Positions 35,013 to 44,901 are shown, counted from the first letter of the stretch. The stretch: DNA of 64,000 bases from Parabacteroides sp. TM07-1AC (GCF_003480915.1 NZ_QUKD01000008.1:213854-277853), one strand, 5' to 3'. Made by a program: numbers and translations. Notes: a model not told the origin generated them from the sequence alone.

Positions 35013-38000
35013 ATGAAAAAAATTTTATTCGTACTATTTCAAATAGTATTATGTATCACAGCTCCTGCTGTGGCACAAACAAGCACGAATGTAAATTCAG
35101 TTGCAGAGTTACAAACGATGGTCAGCACAGCATCCACAGATTCCAAATTCACATTGACGGATGCCTTCGTGACTGATTTCAACAGTCAGGCTTCGGCTAT
35201 AAACTTAACGATAAATTCATCAGCAAAAATCACAGTAGACGGAGCTAATTTAACACTGAAAGCAGCAGCGAATCAACGACATTTCACCATCGGTGGATCG
35301 GGCAATGGAACATTGACTATCCAGAATATGACGCTCACGGGATTAGTAAAAGATTCAGAGTTAACAAACGGAGAATACCCCAAAAACTGGAATCCGGATG
35401 CTTCTACTATTGGCGGAGGAATAACCGGAGGCTTCTCCGGCGAGTTACGAGTTATCGGTTGTTTTTTAACAAAAATGCGACCTGCATCAAGTAGTATAAG
35501 TGTTACAGCCAAAAAGGTAACAATAAAAGAATCCTCTTTCATTTCCATCGGAAAGATAAATATGGACGATGGCGGGTCTGTCATTTATACAGGTAATGTT
35601 TCTTATGAGATAGAAAATTGCACATTTGCCTATAATTTTGCCAGATCAATAGATGCATACGGTGCTGGAATCATTTATATAACCAAGAATCTGGCTGAGA
35701 TTTTCTCAATCAAAAACAGCCGGTTGTATAAAAATACTACACTGACAGCAAAAACAGACGGAGCAGCAGGTGGAGGAGTAATCTCCTTGAAAGATGCTTA
35801 TCCCAATACATTCATTATCGATAATTGTGAATTTACCGAAAACGAAGTAGACTCTTATAACGGTGGTTATACGGGAAATACAGCAGATGGCGGAGCTGTT
35901 TATTTCTATGCACATAATGGTGGAGGAAGCAGCAAGATCGAAGTCTTGAACAGTACCTTTATGAATAATACTGCATTCGACGAAGGAGGCGCTATTGCTT
36001 TTGTCGGTCAGTATCTGACCAATGTACTTGTCAGGAATAATACCTTTTATGGAAATACGGCAAGAGGCGATCAACGTAAAGGGACATATACAGCGGATGG
36101 TTTTGACGGAGGAGGAGCCATAGAAGTCGATACAAAAGCCGTAGTTACATTCGAAAATAACACAATTGTCAAAAATACTGCACTAAAAGGTACAGCTACT
36201 TCCGGAAATGCCGGAGGAGGTATTTCCGTATACGGCAGTGGAAAGGCTACTTTAAGAAACAACATTATCAGTGGAAATGAAAGTACGTATAGTTATTCCG
36301 GTGGATATCCTGATATATATCCAGCCATCACATCTACTTCATGGACATCTAAAACAGGTACAAATATCATCGGAGAACCCCTGATTAATATTTTCGGATT
36401 AACCGATCCGAAGCCAATCGCCTATGGCAGTAAAAAAGCTGGAGATCCGAGATGGAACGGAACAAATGAAAATTACTACGGCGTTATCAAAACAATACCG
36501 ATACTGCCGAATGACAAGAGCCTGGCAGACATACTGCCGAGCGGTCTTGCCGATGATACGGTCGATAACTCTACTTTAAGCGATCTGTTAGGCAAAGACC
36601 AGAATGACAACACGCGTATCATCGCTGATGACGGTTTTTCCGATTCCGGTGCCGTTGAAATCCTTTGGGTACGTTTTAACGCAAACGGTGGAAACTGGGA
36701 AAATCTAGGAGAAAACAATTACGCCGGTACTGACTACTACAACCTGGAAGATGGTAAAACCACCTATTATTATAAAGTAACCAATCACAAGGGAAAAGTA
36801 GACAGTCCAACTACTGCTGCCGATAAACTTGTTCATCCCGAAGGAAAACAATTTCTAAAATGGGTAACAGACGATGCAGAAGAGAAAGACTGGGTAAGTT
36901 CGGATGCCGTCACTGAAAATAAAAAATATAAGGCTCTATGGAAAGAGGATGCTTTGGAGGTAACCTATCATTCTAATTTCGATCCGGATAAAACATATAA
37001 ACAAGCTTACGACGGTGGGGAAGTTACTACTGCCACCTATCCTGCTACCAATTTGCCCAACCGTCCAAATTACATTTTCGTAAAATGGACAACCCATGCC
37101 GATGGCAGCGGTACAGTTTACCTGCCGGGAGCTATGTTTACAATCACTGAAAATATCGACCTCTACGCCCAATGGGAACCAAACTCAACACTGAAACTAC
37201 AATGGTCTGTCTCTAAAACAACTGCCGACCTGTATGAATTCAATGATGTGGAAAACAATTCCACGACATCCGTCATGGTGGGTACACCTGTGTATGTGCA
37301 AATTCGTCCGACAGGTCTCGAACATATCGATTTCGACACCTGGACCATCGAATACTCTGCTACACCCGTTGACTATCACTATCCAATAGACGAAAGCATT
37401 GCTAAAACGGTACGTTATAATTTCAATAAGGGAGAGGCCCACACGCTTGAAGGTATTTATCACTATAATGTAACCAAACTGATCCTCTACAAGAGTGGAA
37501 CGGAAGTCGCTACGTATATCTACCGTAATGCATCCTGCACACATACAGTAGTCATTCAGGATAAACCGGTCGTGATAGATCCTAAGCTACAATGGTCCGT
37601 TTCCACCGTTACCAGTGAACAACCCTATTTCAAGGACGTAAAGGATCAGACCACCACTTCCGTTAATTACGGGACTCCCGTCTTCGTACAGATACGTCCG
37701 ATAAAACATGAAGGCATCGTCTTTGAACGCTGGGATATAGAATATTCCGTAACTCCGGCAGAACATTATTACGGAATGACACCCAAACTGAAGACCGAAC
37801 GACACCATTTCAATAACCGGGAGGCTCACACTGAAAAGGGAACCTATATGTATGTTGTCACAAAACTGACACTATATGATATGTACGGCAACCAGGTCGT
37901 TAAAACTTACGACTATAACAATTCTCCGTACCGGCATACTATCGTGATCAGTGACAGCGAAGGACCTGGTCCCGGACCGGGAACAGGGGGAGGATTACAA

Positions 38001-39374
38001 TGGTCCGTATCTACAACAACCAATAAGCCAGAGGAGTTTATAGATGTGGACAACCTGACTACAACATCCGTAAACAAAGGGACTCCCGTATATGTACAGA
38101 TACGACCGGTCGGTTTCAACGATGTGACTTACGACAGTTGGGAAATCGAATACACTGCGACTCCAGTCAGCTACCATTATCCGTTGGATGAAACTGTTCC
38201 CCGCACCAAACGCTATACTTTCAACAAAGGAGAAGCCCATACACTGGTCGGGACCTATATTTACAATGTCTACAAACTAACATTGTATGACGGAGAACGT
38301 ATCGCGACGGAAGAATACTATCCGCAACCCGCCTATAACCATACGATTATCATACGTGATGGCGTTTTGGGTGATATCGCACCGTATTGCGGTATAGAGG
38401 GTGAATTCAGAATTCCGATCCTGTTGACTGATCCTGATAATAGCCTCGAATATTCTGTCCGTTTCTCCGAAGAAGGGTTGAAAGCCGGCTTCAAAGATAC
38501 GGATTACAGAGATGTAACGCCCCATTACCTCACGGTGCCTGTCAACAACATTATTGCCAAAGGTATCTACACGGGGACCGTATACATACGCAGGAAAAGC
38601 GATCCGGACCTCGTCGAACTTCATCCGTTTGAAATAGAAGTATTACAAACTACCACGATCACCAAACAGCCACAATCGGTAAAGGTCTGTGACGGCGATG
38701 CATTCACCCTGACAGTCGAAGCGATCGGTATCAATCTGAGTTACCAGTGGTTCTTCAATAATGAAGTTATCATCGGAGCTACATCAGATACATATACGGC
38801 TGCTCTGACCCCGGACAAGGAAGGCAAGTACCATGTCGACGTATACGGCGATTGCGGACTGGAAAGTAGTCGTGTAGTAACCGTGAACAAAAACGGTCTG
38901 CGTATACTGGTGAAATGGAATGAGTTCCTGTACATCACCAACCCTGACAACGAATTTGTGCGCTTCCAATGGTACAAGGACGGGCAAAAGATCGAAAAGA
39001 ACGGCACTTCCATCTACTATTCCGTGCCGGAAGGTCTGTTGGGTACTTATTTTATTCAGGCATACCGTGCCGATGATACCTATGTGGTCAGCTGTCCGAT
39101 CACGTTCGAGACATTGACCCAGTTCCCGATCACACGCGTTTATCCGACAATGGTGAAAAAGAGTGATAAAATCACGGTCAGCCTGGGAGTTCCGGAAGAA
39201 ACATCTGAATCTGCCGTTATCGAGATCTATAACCTGAACGGTCAGTTGATAGAAAAAAAGACTACTATGACTACGGAGACCAAAATCTCTGCCGACATGG
39301 CATCCGGTAGTTATATCGTAAAAGTTACTACCGAATCAGGAAAAACAACAACTCATAAAATCATCGTAAAATAA
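35013..39374 (+). CDS. Large secreted beta-helix/repeat protein with T9SS sorting domain
   Basis: A 1453-residue surface or secreted protein. Order: signal peptide (about 1-21, ends AVAQ), right-handed beta-helix region with Gly-rich turns (about 80-430), two InlB/Listeria-Bacteroides-type repeats (about 548-725; WTTHADGSG, LYAQW), three tandem repeats of about 130 residues each beginning LQWSVS (about 729, 859 and 995) with FNKGEAHT in two, an Ig-like domain (about 1210-1290; LSYQWFFNN) and a type IX secretion C-terminal domain (about 1376-1453; ending HKIIVK). It should be exported by T9SS and anchored or released. The downstream beta-barrel gene starts 11 bases later. Confidence 0.88.
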   Translation: MKKILFVLFQIVLCITAPAVAQTSTNVNSVAELQTMVSTASTDSKFTLTDAFVTDFNSQASAINLTINSSAKITVDGANLTLKAAANQRHFTIGGSGNGTLTIQNMTLTGLVKDSELTNGEYPKNWNPDASTIGGGITGGFSGELRVIGCFLTKMRPASSSISVTAKKVTIKESSFISIGKINMDDGGSVIYTGNVSYEIENCTFAYNFARSIDAYGAGIIYITKNLAEIFSIKNSRLYKNTTLTAKTDGAAGGGVISLKDAYPNTFIIDNCEFTENEVDSYNGGYTGNTADGGAVYFYAHNGGGSSKIEVLNSTFMNNTAFDEGGAIAFVGQYLTNVLVRNNTFYGNTARGDQRKGTYTADGFDGGGAIEVDTKAVVTFENNTIVKNTALKGTATSGNAGGGISVYGSGKATLRNNIISGNESTYSYSGGYPDIYPAITSTSWTSKTGTNIIGEPLINIFGLTDPKPIAYGSKKAGDPRWNGTNENYYGVIKTIPILPNDKSLADILPSGLADDTVDNSTLSDLLGKDQNDNTRIIADDGFSDSGAVEILWVRFNANGGNWENLGENNYAGTDYYNLEDGKTTYYYKVTNHKGKVDSPTTAADKLVHPEGKQFLKWVTDDAEEKDWVSSDAVTENKKYKALWKEDALEVTYHSNFDPDKTYKQAYDGGEVTTATYPATNLPNRPNYIFVKWTTHADGSGTVYLPGAMFTITENIDLYAQWEPNSTLKLQWSVSKTTADLYEFNDVENNSTTSVMVGTPVYVQIRPTGLEHIDFDTWTIEYSATPVDYHYPIDESIAKTVRYNFNKGEAHTLEGIYHYNVTKLILYKSGTEVATYIYRNASCTHTVVIQDKPVVIDPKLQWSVSTVTSEQPYFKDVKDQTTTSVNYGTPVFVQIRPIKHEGIVFERWDIEYSVTPAEHYYGMTPKLKTERHHFNNREAHTEKGTYMYVVTKLTLYDMYGNQVVKTYDYNNSPYRHTIVISDSEGPGPGPGTGGGLQWSVSTTTNKPEEFIDVDNLTTTSVNKGTPVYVQIRPVGFNDVTYDSWEIEYTATPVSYHYPLDETVPRTKRYTFNKGEAHTLVGTYIYNVYKLTLYDGERIATEEYYPQPAYNHTIIIRDGVLGDIAPYCGIEGEFRIPILLTDPDNSLEYSVRFSEEGLKAGFKDTDYRDVTPHYLTVPVNNIIAKGIYTGTVYIRRKSDPDLVELHPFEIEVLQTTTITKQPQSVKVCDGDAFTLTVEAIGINLSYQWFFNNEVIIGATSDTYTAALTPDKEGKYHVDVYGDCGLESSRVVTVNKNGLRILVKWNEFLYITNPDNEFVRFQWYKDGQKIEKNGTSIYYSVPEGLLGTYFIQAYRADDTYVVSCPITFETLTQFPITRVYPTMVKKSDKITVSLGVPEETSESAVIEIYNLNGQLIEKKTTMTTETKISADMASGSYIVKVTTESGKTTTHKIIVK

Positions 39375-39385
39375 AGAATATAGAT

Positions 39386-40462
39386 ATGAGCACAATAATT
39401 TTAAATATAAAGAAAACTATCATCGTGTTTGTTGCAGGTAGCCTTGCCTGCAACGTTTCCGCCCAGCAAAGAACGGGTAGCAGAGAACACAGCCAGCAAC
39501 AACAACGTCTACAACGTGAGTACCGCAATGAATACAAGGAAGAGAAAAAAGACACGACAAAAACCTCTTACCTGACGGTTTCCGGAGGCGTGGGTTCTTC
39601 CACTTTCCGTTACAAGCTGAATTATCAGATCGAAGGGTTTGAAGAAAAAGGGAAACGGAATGCGAAACCGGGCTATGAGATAGATGTCCGCTACAGCTAT
39701 TTCTTCAATCGTCATTGGGGCTTTTCTACGGGAGCAGGCATCTCCCGTTATGCCACTACCGGCAAACTAAAAGGTGATATGTCCAACGAAAAATATATGA
39801 AGCTGGGCAATATGATCGACGATGACGATTTCTCCGGGCATCCCCGTGAATTTGAGCTCCGTGCCCGACTGAAGAACCTGGAAGAGAAACAGACAGCTTT
39901 CCTGTTGGATGTACCTTTGATGGCGATGTATCAAACACGCTTCGGCGAAAAAGAAAACTGGGGATTGTATGCCGGACTAGGGATTAAGCTGCAGATACCA
40001 GTTAAGGCAAAATATAAAGTGCAAGGAAATACTGCCACCGAACTGAATGTGTCGGGATATTATCCACACATCCCTTCCGATGTAGGTTCACCATCTGAGT
40101 CACCTGTCCCTCACCATGGTTTCGGTACGATTAACGATCCGGGTAAAGAACTTGATTGGAGCGGCAAGAACAAACTGAAACTGGGGGTTGCAGGAACGGC
40201 AGAACTGGGTTTTATGGTTTCACTGAATGAGGATAAAGATATTGATCTGCTGCTGGGCGGCTATATAGATTACGGTTTTACCAACATGAAGAAGAAAAAG
40301 GCCCAGGGCTTACTCTCCTCTCCTGCTTCTTATCATCCCGAAGGAAATAAGATCGTCGGTCAAGGTATCCCGTACAACGGGATGTTGAATTCGAATGTGA
40401 CCGATAAGGTAAAAGTGATGTCGTTCGGAGTAAAACTAGGATTACGATTCAAGTTGAATTAA
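39386..40462 (+). CDS. Outer-membrane beta-barrel protein (porin-like), partner of upstream gene
   Basis: A 358-residue protein with a signal peptide (hydrophobic to about residue 27, NVSAQQ), a Gln/Arg-rich linker (about 30-55), then alternating beta-strand segments ending in a C-terminal aromatic-type strand (SFGVKLGLRFKLN), the pattern of an outer-membrane barrel. The family is not recognised beyond porin-like/OMP_b-brl. The 11-base gap and shared terminator suggest it is made together with the T9SS protein and may hold or export it, by inference. Confidence 0.75.
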   Translation: MSTIILNIKKTIIVFVAGSLACNVSAQQRTGSREHSQQQQRLQREYRNEYKEEKKDTTKTSYLTVSGGVGSSTFRYKLNYQIEGFEEKGKRNAKPGYEIDVRYSYFFNRHWGFSTGAGISRYATTGKLKGDMSNEKYMKLGNMIDDDDFSGHPREFELRARLKNLEEKQTAFLLDVPLMAMYQTRFGEKENWGLYAGLGIKLQIPVKAKYKVQGNTATELNVSGYYPHIPSDVGSPSESPVPHHGFGTINDPGKELDWSGKNKLKLGVAGTAELGFMVSLNEDKDIDLLLGGYIDYGFTNMKKKKAQGLLSSPASYHPEGNKIVGQGIPYNGMLNSNVTDKVKVMSFGVKLGLRFKLN

Positions 40463-40501
40463 ACACTAGGAATATATCATTCATTAGTAAAATAAACAGT
40501 T

Positions 40502-40530
40502 AAAGCCGGGAGTCTCTTTCCGGCTTTTCT
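40502..40530 (+). terminator. Terminator after the beta-barrel gene
   Basis: Stem AAAGCCGG / CCGGCTTT (40502-40509, 40520-40527), 10-base loop, followed by TCTTA with a short T-run. Confidence 0.7.
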
Positions 40531-40553
40531 TATGTGACCTATCAAAAATTTTA

Positions 40554-40561
40554 TATCTTTG
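40554..40561 (+). promoter_or_regulatory. Promoter -7 box of oxyR
   Basis: TATCTTTG is an exact -7 box, 45 bases before the oxyR ATG. The -33 match is weak, as often when a regulator is needed. Confidence 0.55.
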
Positions 40562-40605
40562 TAATTGATTTTGGTAAGGATTAATATCATGAGAATTGTA
40601 AAATA

Positions 40606-41532
40606 ATGAATATACAGCAACTAGAGTACATCCTGGCGGTAGACACTTACCGCCATTTTGCCAAAGCGGCAGAACATTGCAGAGTGACACAGCCTACCCT
40701 CAGTATGATGATCCAGAAACTGGAAGACGAACTAGGGATCAAACTTTTTGATCGTAATACACAGCCGGTATGCCCTACTCCTGCCGGACGTAAGGTGATC
40801 GACCAGGCACGCACGGTTCTTTACCAGGCTTCGTTGATCAAAGATATCGTTAATGAGGAAGAGCAGTCACTGAAAGGCACATTCCGCCTGGCAGTACTCC
40901 CGACCATTGCTCCGTACCTGCTCCCCCGCTTTTTCCAGCAGTTGTCGGAAAAACATCCGGAACTGGATATCCGTATCCTGGAAATGAAAACGGCTCCAAC
41001 CATGTCAGCCATCCTGAACGGGGAAATCGATGCCGCTATCATTGCCAACCAACCGACAGAAAATCAGTTGCAGGGCGATACATTATATTATGAACAATTC
41101 TTCGGATATGTAGCCAAGAACGATCCGGTCTTCAAAAAGGATCTGATCCGTACGGCAGATATCAGTGACGAACATCTCTGGCTGCTGGATGAAGGACATT
41201 GCTTCCGCGACCAGTTGATGCGTTTCTGCCAGATGGAAAAAGTGAAACTACGCCAGGCGGCTTACCGTTTGGGAAGCCTGGAGACATTCATGCGAATGGT
41301 GGAAAGCGGCAATGGGGTCACTTTTATTCCGGAACTGGCGACACTGCAGCTTAGCGAAGACCAGAAAACATTGGTTCGTCCTTTCGCGATCCCCAAACCG
41401 GCACGCGAAATTGTCTGGATCACCCGTAAGGACTTTATCCGCCATACGATTGCCGGCATGCTGATAGAGAGTATCAAAAAGTCCGTACCGAAAGAAATGT
41501 TGACGCTACAACCCGGATTAAAAGTAGTCTGA
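40606..41532 (+). CDS. oxyR: LysR-type hydrogen-peroxide regulator OxyR
   Basis: A 308-residue LysR-family protein: N-terminal helix-turn-helix (about 1-60; FAKAAEHCRVTQPTLSMMIQ in part) and an effector domain with the two redox cysteines nine residues apart in GHCFRDQLMRFC. In OxyR, peroxide joins these cysteines and turns on detoxification genes such as dps and catalase. The gene is single, between a terminator and the Phe operon promoter. Confidence 0.92.
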   Translation: MNIQQLEYILAVDTYRHFAKAAEHCRVTQPTLSMMIQKLEDELGIKLFDRNTQPVCPTPAGRKVIDQARTVLYQASLIKDIVNEEEQSLKGTFRLAVLPTIAPYLLPRFFQQLSEKHPELDIRILEMKTAPTMSAILNGEIDAAIIANQPTENQLQGDTLYYEQFFGYVAKNDPVFKKDLIRTADISDEHLWLLDEGHCFRDQLMRFCQMEKVKLRQAAYRLGSLETFMRMVESGNGVTFIPELATLQLSEDQKTLVRPFAIPKPAREIVWITRKDFIRHTIAGMLIESIKKSVPKEMLTLQPGLKVV

Positions 41533-41571
41533 ACATTATTTTTAGGAGGCAACACAAAAAAAATATCACTT

Positions 41572-41605
41572 TTTGCTTGTAGTTTCCAAAAAAGCGTTAC
41601 TTTTG
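41572..41605 (+). promoter_or_regulatory. Promoter of the phenylalanine/tyrosine operon
   Basis: TTTG (41572-41575) and TACTTTTG (41598-41605); spacing 22 bases, or 18 if TTG at 41577-41579 is used. Start of RNA near 41612, about 20 bases before the leader-peptide ATG. Confidence 0.65.
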
Positions 41606-41632
41606 CTGCGTATTTAAAAACAAACGAGACAA

Positions 41633-41707
41633 ATGAATCGATTTAGCTTTACATATTTCTTTTATTACTTTTACTTTAGCAAAGTGAAGGCAGGAATTTA
41701 TATGTAA
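41633..41707 (+). CDS. pheL: Phe/Tyr-rich leader peptide (attenuation)
   Basis: A 24-residue frame in which 10 of the 12 residues from position 4 to 15 are Phe or Tyr except for S and T (FSFTYFFYYFYF), six Phe and four Tyr there, plus one Tyr later. Stop TAA at 41705-41707. Such runs measure charged tRNA-Phe and tRNA-Tyr. It lies between the promoter and a terminator, and the genes behind it make phenylalanine and tyrosine, which is the classical set-up of E. coli pheL. Read directly from the sequence; too short for usual gene callers. Confidence 0.85.
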   Translation: MNRFSFTYFFYYFYFSKVKAGIYM

Positions 41708-41776
41708 AGCGTTGATGATAGATAATATGTATCAATAATAATATGAAGTCCTGCCGGTTACGGTGGGACTTTTTTT
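41689..41776 (+). promoter_or_regulatory. Transcription attenuator: antiterminator and terminator
   Basis: Terminator stem of 11 bp (41746-41756 with 41761-41771, two G-U pairs, 4-base loop) followed by seven T. The left arm (TCCTGCC, 41749-41755) also pairs with GGCAGGA at 41689-41695, inside the end of the leader peptide. Ribosome stalling at the Phe/Tyr codons (41642-41677) would leave that antiterminator free; fast translation to the stop would cover it and allow the terminator. Confidence 0.85.
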
Positions 41777-41795
41777 ATGACTTTAAGACAGAAAG

Positions 41796-42641
41796 ATGAA
41801 AAAGAGAGTAGCAATTCAGGGAATAGCCGGTTCGTATCACGACATCGCAGCCCGTAGCTTCTATGAAGGTGGAGAAATTGAGATCGTTGGATGCAATACA
41901 TTCAGAGATGTAATCACGACCATCAAGAAAGATCCGGCGATACTGGGTCTGATGGCCATCGAGAATACGATTGCAGGAAGCCTGCTGCAGAATCATGAGC
42001 TGATACGCGAAAGCGGTCTGCGGGTGATAGGAGAATACAAACTGCGTATTTCGCATTCGCTGGTTGCACTACCGGGTACGACGATACACGATATCACGGA
42101 AGTCAACTCCCACCCGATCGCGCTGATGCAATGTACCGACTTCCTCGATACCCTGCCGAATGTGAAGATGGTGGAAAAAGAAGACACTGCCATGAGCGCC
42201 CGATGGATTTCCGAGAATAAGCTGAAAGGACACGCCGCCGTCTGCGGTAAACTGGCCGCCCAGATCTACAATATGGAAATCCTTGCCGAAGGGATCGAGA
42301 CAAACAAACGAAACTTCACCCGTTTCCTTGCCCTGGCAGACCGATGGACGGCTGAAGACCTGCTTGAAAAGGCAGACGTCAACAAATCCTCACTGGTATT
42401 CGCTCTCCCCCATACCTCCGGCAGTCTTTCCAAAGTGCTTTCCATCCTCTCTTTTTACGACATGAATCTTTCTAAAATACAATCGCTCCCGATCATCGGC
42501 CGCGAATGGGAGTATTTGTTCTATATCGACCTGACATTTACTGATTATACCAGATACAAACAAGCATTGGATGCAATCATCCCATTAACAAAGGACTTAA
42601 AAATTTTAGGTGAATATGCAGAAGGAAAACAAAGTGTGTAA
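41796..42641 (+). CDS. pheA: Prephenate dehydratase
   Basis: A 281-residue enzyme with the periplasmic-binding-type fold of prephenate dehydratase (IQGIAGSYHDIAARSF, MAIENTIAGSLLQN), the catalytic TRF motif (NFTRFLAL) and a C-terminal ACT domain (about 200-281; SGSLSKVLSILSFYDMNLSKI in part) for Phe feedback. It decarboxylates and dehydrates prephenate to phenylpyruvate. There is no fused mutase; that activity is on the DAHP synthase two genes later. Under attenuator control; its 3' end overlaps the aminotransferase by 32 bases. Confidence 0.93.
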   Translation: MKKRVAIQGIAGSYHDIAARSFYEGGEIEIVGCNTFRDVITTIKKDPAILGLMAIENTIAGSLLQNHELIRESGLRVIGEYKLRISHSLVALPGTTIHDITEVNSHPIALMQCTDFLDTLPNVKMVEKEDTAMSARWISENKLKGHAAVCGKLAAQIYNMEILAEGIETNKRNFTRFLALADRWTAEDLLEKADVNKSSLVFALPHTSGSLSKVLSILSFYDMNLSKIQSLPIIGREWEYLFYIDLTFTDYTRYKQALDAIIPLTKDLKILGEYAEGKQSV

Positions 42642-43806
42642 CATCACACCTGCCGACCGCGTCGGCAGCGTACAGGAATACTACTTCTCGAAGAAGCTGA
42701 AAGAGGTAGCCGAAATGAATGCCGCAGGCAAGAATGTGATCAGCCTCGGCGTAGGTAGTCCCGACCTGCCTCCTTCGGAACAGACGATCGAGACGTTGTG
42801 CGAACATGCCCATAATGCCAATGAGCATGGTTATCAGCCGTATGTAGGTATTCCGGAATTACGTAAAGGTTTTGCTGACTGGTATAAGACCTGGTACGGT
42901 GTGGAGCTGGACCCGAAGACGGAGATCCAGCCGCTGATCGGTTCCAAGGAAGGTATCCTGCATATCTCGCTGGCTTTCCTGAATCCGGGCGACGGCGTAT
43001 TGGTTCCCAACCCGGGTTATCCGACTTACAGTTCGGTCAGCAAGCTGGTACAGGCAAACCTGATCCCCTATGAACTGAAAGAAGAATTGGGATGGCAGCC
43101 GGATTTCGAAGCTTTGGAAAAGAGCGATCTTTCCAATGTGAAACTGATGTGGGTAAACTACCCCAATATGCCGACGGGAGCCAATGCCAGCAAAGAGCTT
43201 TTTGAGAAGCTGGTTGCTTTCGGACGCAAACACGGTATTATCATCTGTAATGACAATCCGTACAGTTTCATTCTGAACGAGCATCCGTTAAGTATCCTCA
43301 GTGTGCCGGGAGCCAAAGACATCTGCATCGAAATGAATTCGATGAGCAAGGCGCACAACATGCCCGGATGGCGTATGGCAATGCTGGCTTCAAATGCACA
43401 GTTCGTTCAATGGATACTGAAAGTAAAGAGCAATATCGACTCAGGACAGTTCAAACCGATGCAACATGCTGCGGTGGAAGCCCTGAAAGCACCGAAAGAA
43501 TGGTACGATAACATGAACCGTACCTATCGCAGCCGCCGTGACCTCGCCGGACAAATCATGCATACCCTGGGATGTACTTTCGATGAGAACCAGGTGGGAA
43601 TGTTCCTTTGGGGAAAGATTCCGGCTGAAGCGGAAGGCAGCGAAGCGCTGGCAAACAAAGTGTTGTACGAAGCCAACGTCTTTATCACTCCCGGATTTAT
43701 CTTCGGCAGCTGCGGCGAGCGTTATATCCGTATCTCCCTTTGCTGCAAGAACGAAGCGTTACAAGAAGCATTAAACAGAATCAAACAATTAGAAATAAAC
43801 AAATAA
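42610..43806 (+). CDS. PLP-dependent class I aminotransferase of the Phe/Tyr operon
   Basis: A 398-residue fold-type I aminotransferase with the PLP lysine in SMSKAHNMPGWRMAM, the GSKEGILHISLAF cofactor loop and WVNYPNMPTG. Its position between pheA and the DAHP synthase suggests it converts phenylpyruvate and hydroxyphenylpyruvate to Phe and Tyr; sequence resembles LL-diaminopimelate/aspartate-type enzymes, so other substrates are possible. Two start codons (42610, 42616) overlap the pheA end; both are compatible with coupling. Confidence 0.88.
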   Translation: MNMQKENKVCNITPADRVGSVQEYYFSKKLKEVAEMNAAGKNVISLGVGSPDLPPSEQTIETLCEHAHNANEHGYQPYVGIPELRKGFADWYKTWYGVELDPKTEIQPLIGSKEGILHISLAFLNPGDGVLVPNPGYPTYSSVSKLVQANLIPYELKEELGWQPDFEALEKSDLSNVKLMWVNYPNMPTGANASKELFEKLVAFGRKHGIIICNDNPYSFILNEHPLSILSVPGAKDICIEMNSMSKAHNMPGWRMAMLASNAQFVQWILKVKSNIDSGQFKPMQHAAVEALKAPKEWYDNMNRTYRSRRDLAGQIMHTLGCTFDENQVGMFLWGKIPAEAEGSEALANKVLYEANVFITPGFIFGSCGERYIRISLCCKNEALQEALNRIKQLEINK

Positions 43807-43818
43807 AAGTATATCATC

Positions 43819-44886
43819 ATGGAAATGGAATTAGAATCAATCTTATTACCCGGTGTGGACCCTCAGCGTCCCATCATCATTTCGGGACCGTGTAGCGCCG
43901 AAACAGAAGAACAAGTTATGGATGCAGCTACTCAGCTTGCTTCAAAAGGTGTAAAGATATTCCGTGCAGGAATCTGGAAACCGCGTACTAAACCGGGAGG
44001 ATTCGAAGGTATCGGTGCAGTCGGGCTGCAATGGCTGAAACGGGTAAAGAAAGAAACCGGCATGTATGTCGCAACTGAAGTGGCAACAAAAGACCATGTA
44101 TTTGAAGCGTTGAAAGCCGGAATCGACATTTTATGGATCGGTGCACGTACCACCGTTAATCCGTTCGCTGTACAGGAGATTGCCGATGCGCTGAAAGGTG
44201 TAGATATTCCAGTCCTGATCAAGAACCCGGTTAATCCGGATTTGGAATTGTGGATCGGTGCATTCGAACGTTTGTACGGAGCAGGTCTTCGTCGCTTGGG
44301 AGCTATCCACCGCGGATTCAGCTCATATGACAAGAAGATGTACCGTAACCTGCCGCTGTGGCATATTCCTATCGAACTGCGCCGCCGCATGCCGAACCTG
44401 CCGATCTTCTGTGACCCCAGCCATATCGGAGGCAAGCGTGAACTGATCGCCCCGCTTTCACAGCAGGCTATGGACCTGAGTTTCGACGGTCTGATGATCG
44501 AATCGCATCCGTGTCCGGATTGTGCCTGGAGCGATGCTTCACAGCAGATCACCCCGGATGTATTGGATTATGTTGTCAATTTACTGGTTATCCGCAACGA
44601 GACACAGACCACAGAAAACCTAGCCGAACTGCGTCGCCAGATCGATGGTATCGACGAACAACTGCTTGAACTGCTGGCTAAACGTATGCGTATCTCCCGT
44701 GAGATCGGTGTGTATAAGAAAGAGCATAATATGCCCATCCTGCAATCACCCCGTTACAGCGAGATCCTGGAAAAACGTTCGGACATGGGACAGACAATGG
44801 ACCTGAATACCGAGTTTGTAAAGGAAATATTGAAAGAGATACATGAAGAGTCTGTTCGTCAGCAGATGATCATCATGAATGAATAA
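43819..44886 (+). CDS. DAHP synthase / chorismate mutase fusion
   Basis: A 355-residue bifunctional enzyme. Residues about 1-255 form a type-Ibeta DAHP synthase (IIISGPCSAETEEQV, GIWKPRTKPGGFEG, RTTVNPF, CDPSHIGGKREL), joining phosphoenolpyruvate and erythrose 4-phosphate. Residues about 268-350 form an AroQ chorismate mutase (ELRRQIDGIDEQLLELLAKRM, first half shown). Such fusions let the mutase domain sense feedback products. It is 12 bases from the aminotransferase stop. Confidence 0.93.
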   Translation: MEMELESILLPGVDPQRPIIISGPCSAETEEQVMDAATQLASKGVKIFRAGIWKPRTKPGGFEGIGAVGLQWLKRVKKETGMYVATEVATKDHVFEALKAGIDILWIGARTTVNPFAVQEIADALKGVDIPVLIKNPVNPDLELWIGAFERLYGAGLRRLGAIHRGFSSYDKKMYRNLPLWHIPIELRRRMPNLPIFCDPSHIGGKRELIAPLSQQAMDLSFDGLMIESHPCPDCAWSDASQQITPDVLDYVVNLLVIRNETQTTENLAELRRQIDGIDEQLLELLAKRMRISREIGVYKKEHNMPILQSPRYSEILEKRSDMGQTMDLNTEFVKEILKEIHEESVRQQMIIMNE

Positions 44887-44901
44887 AAATAATTATCTAT
44901 A

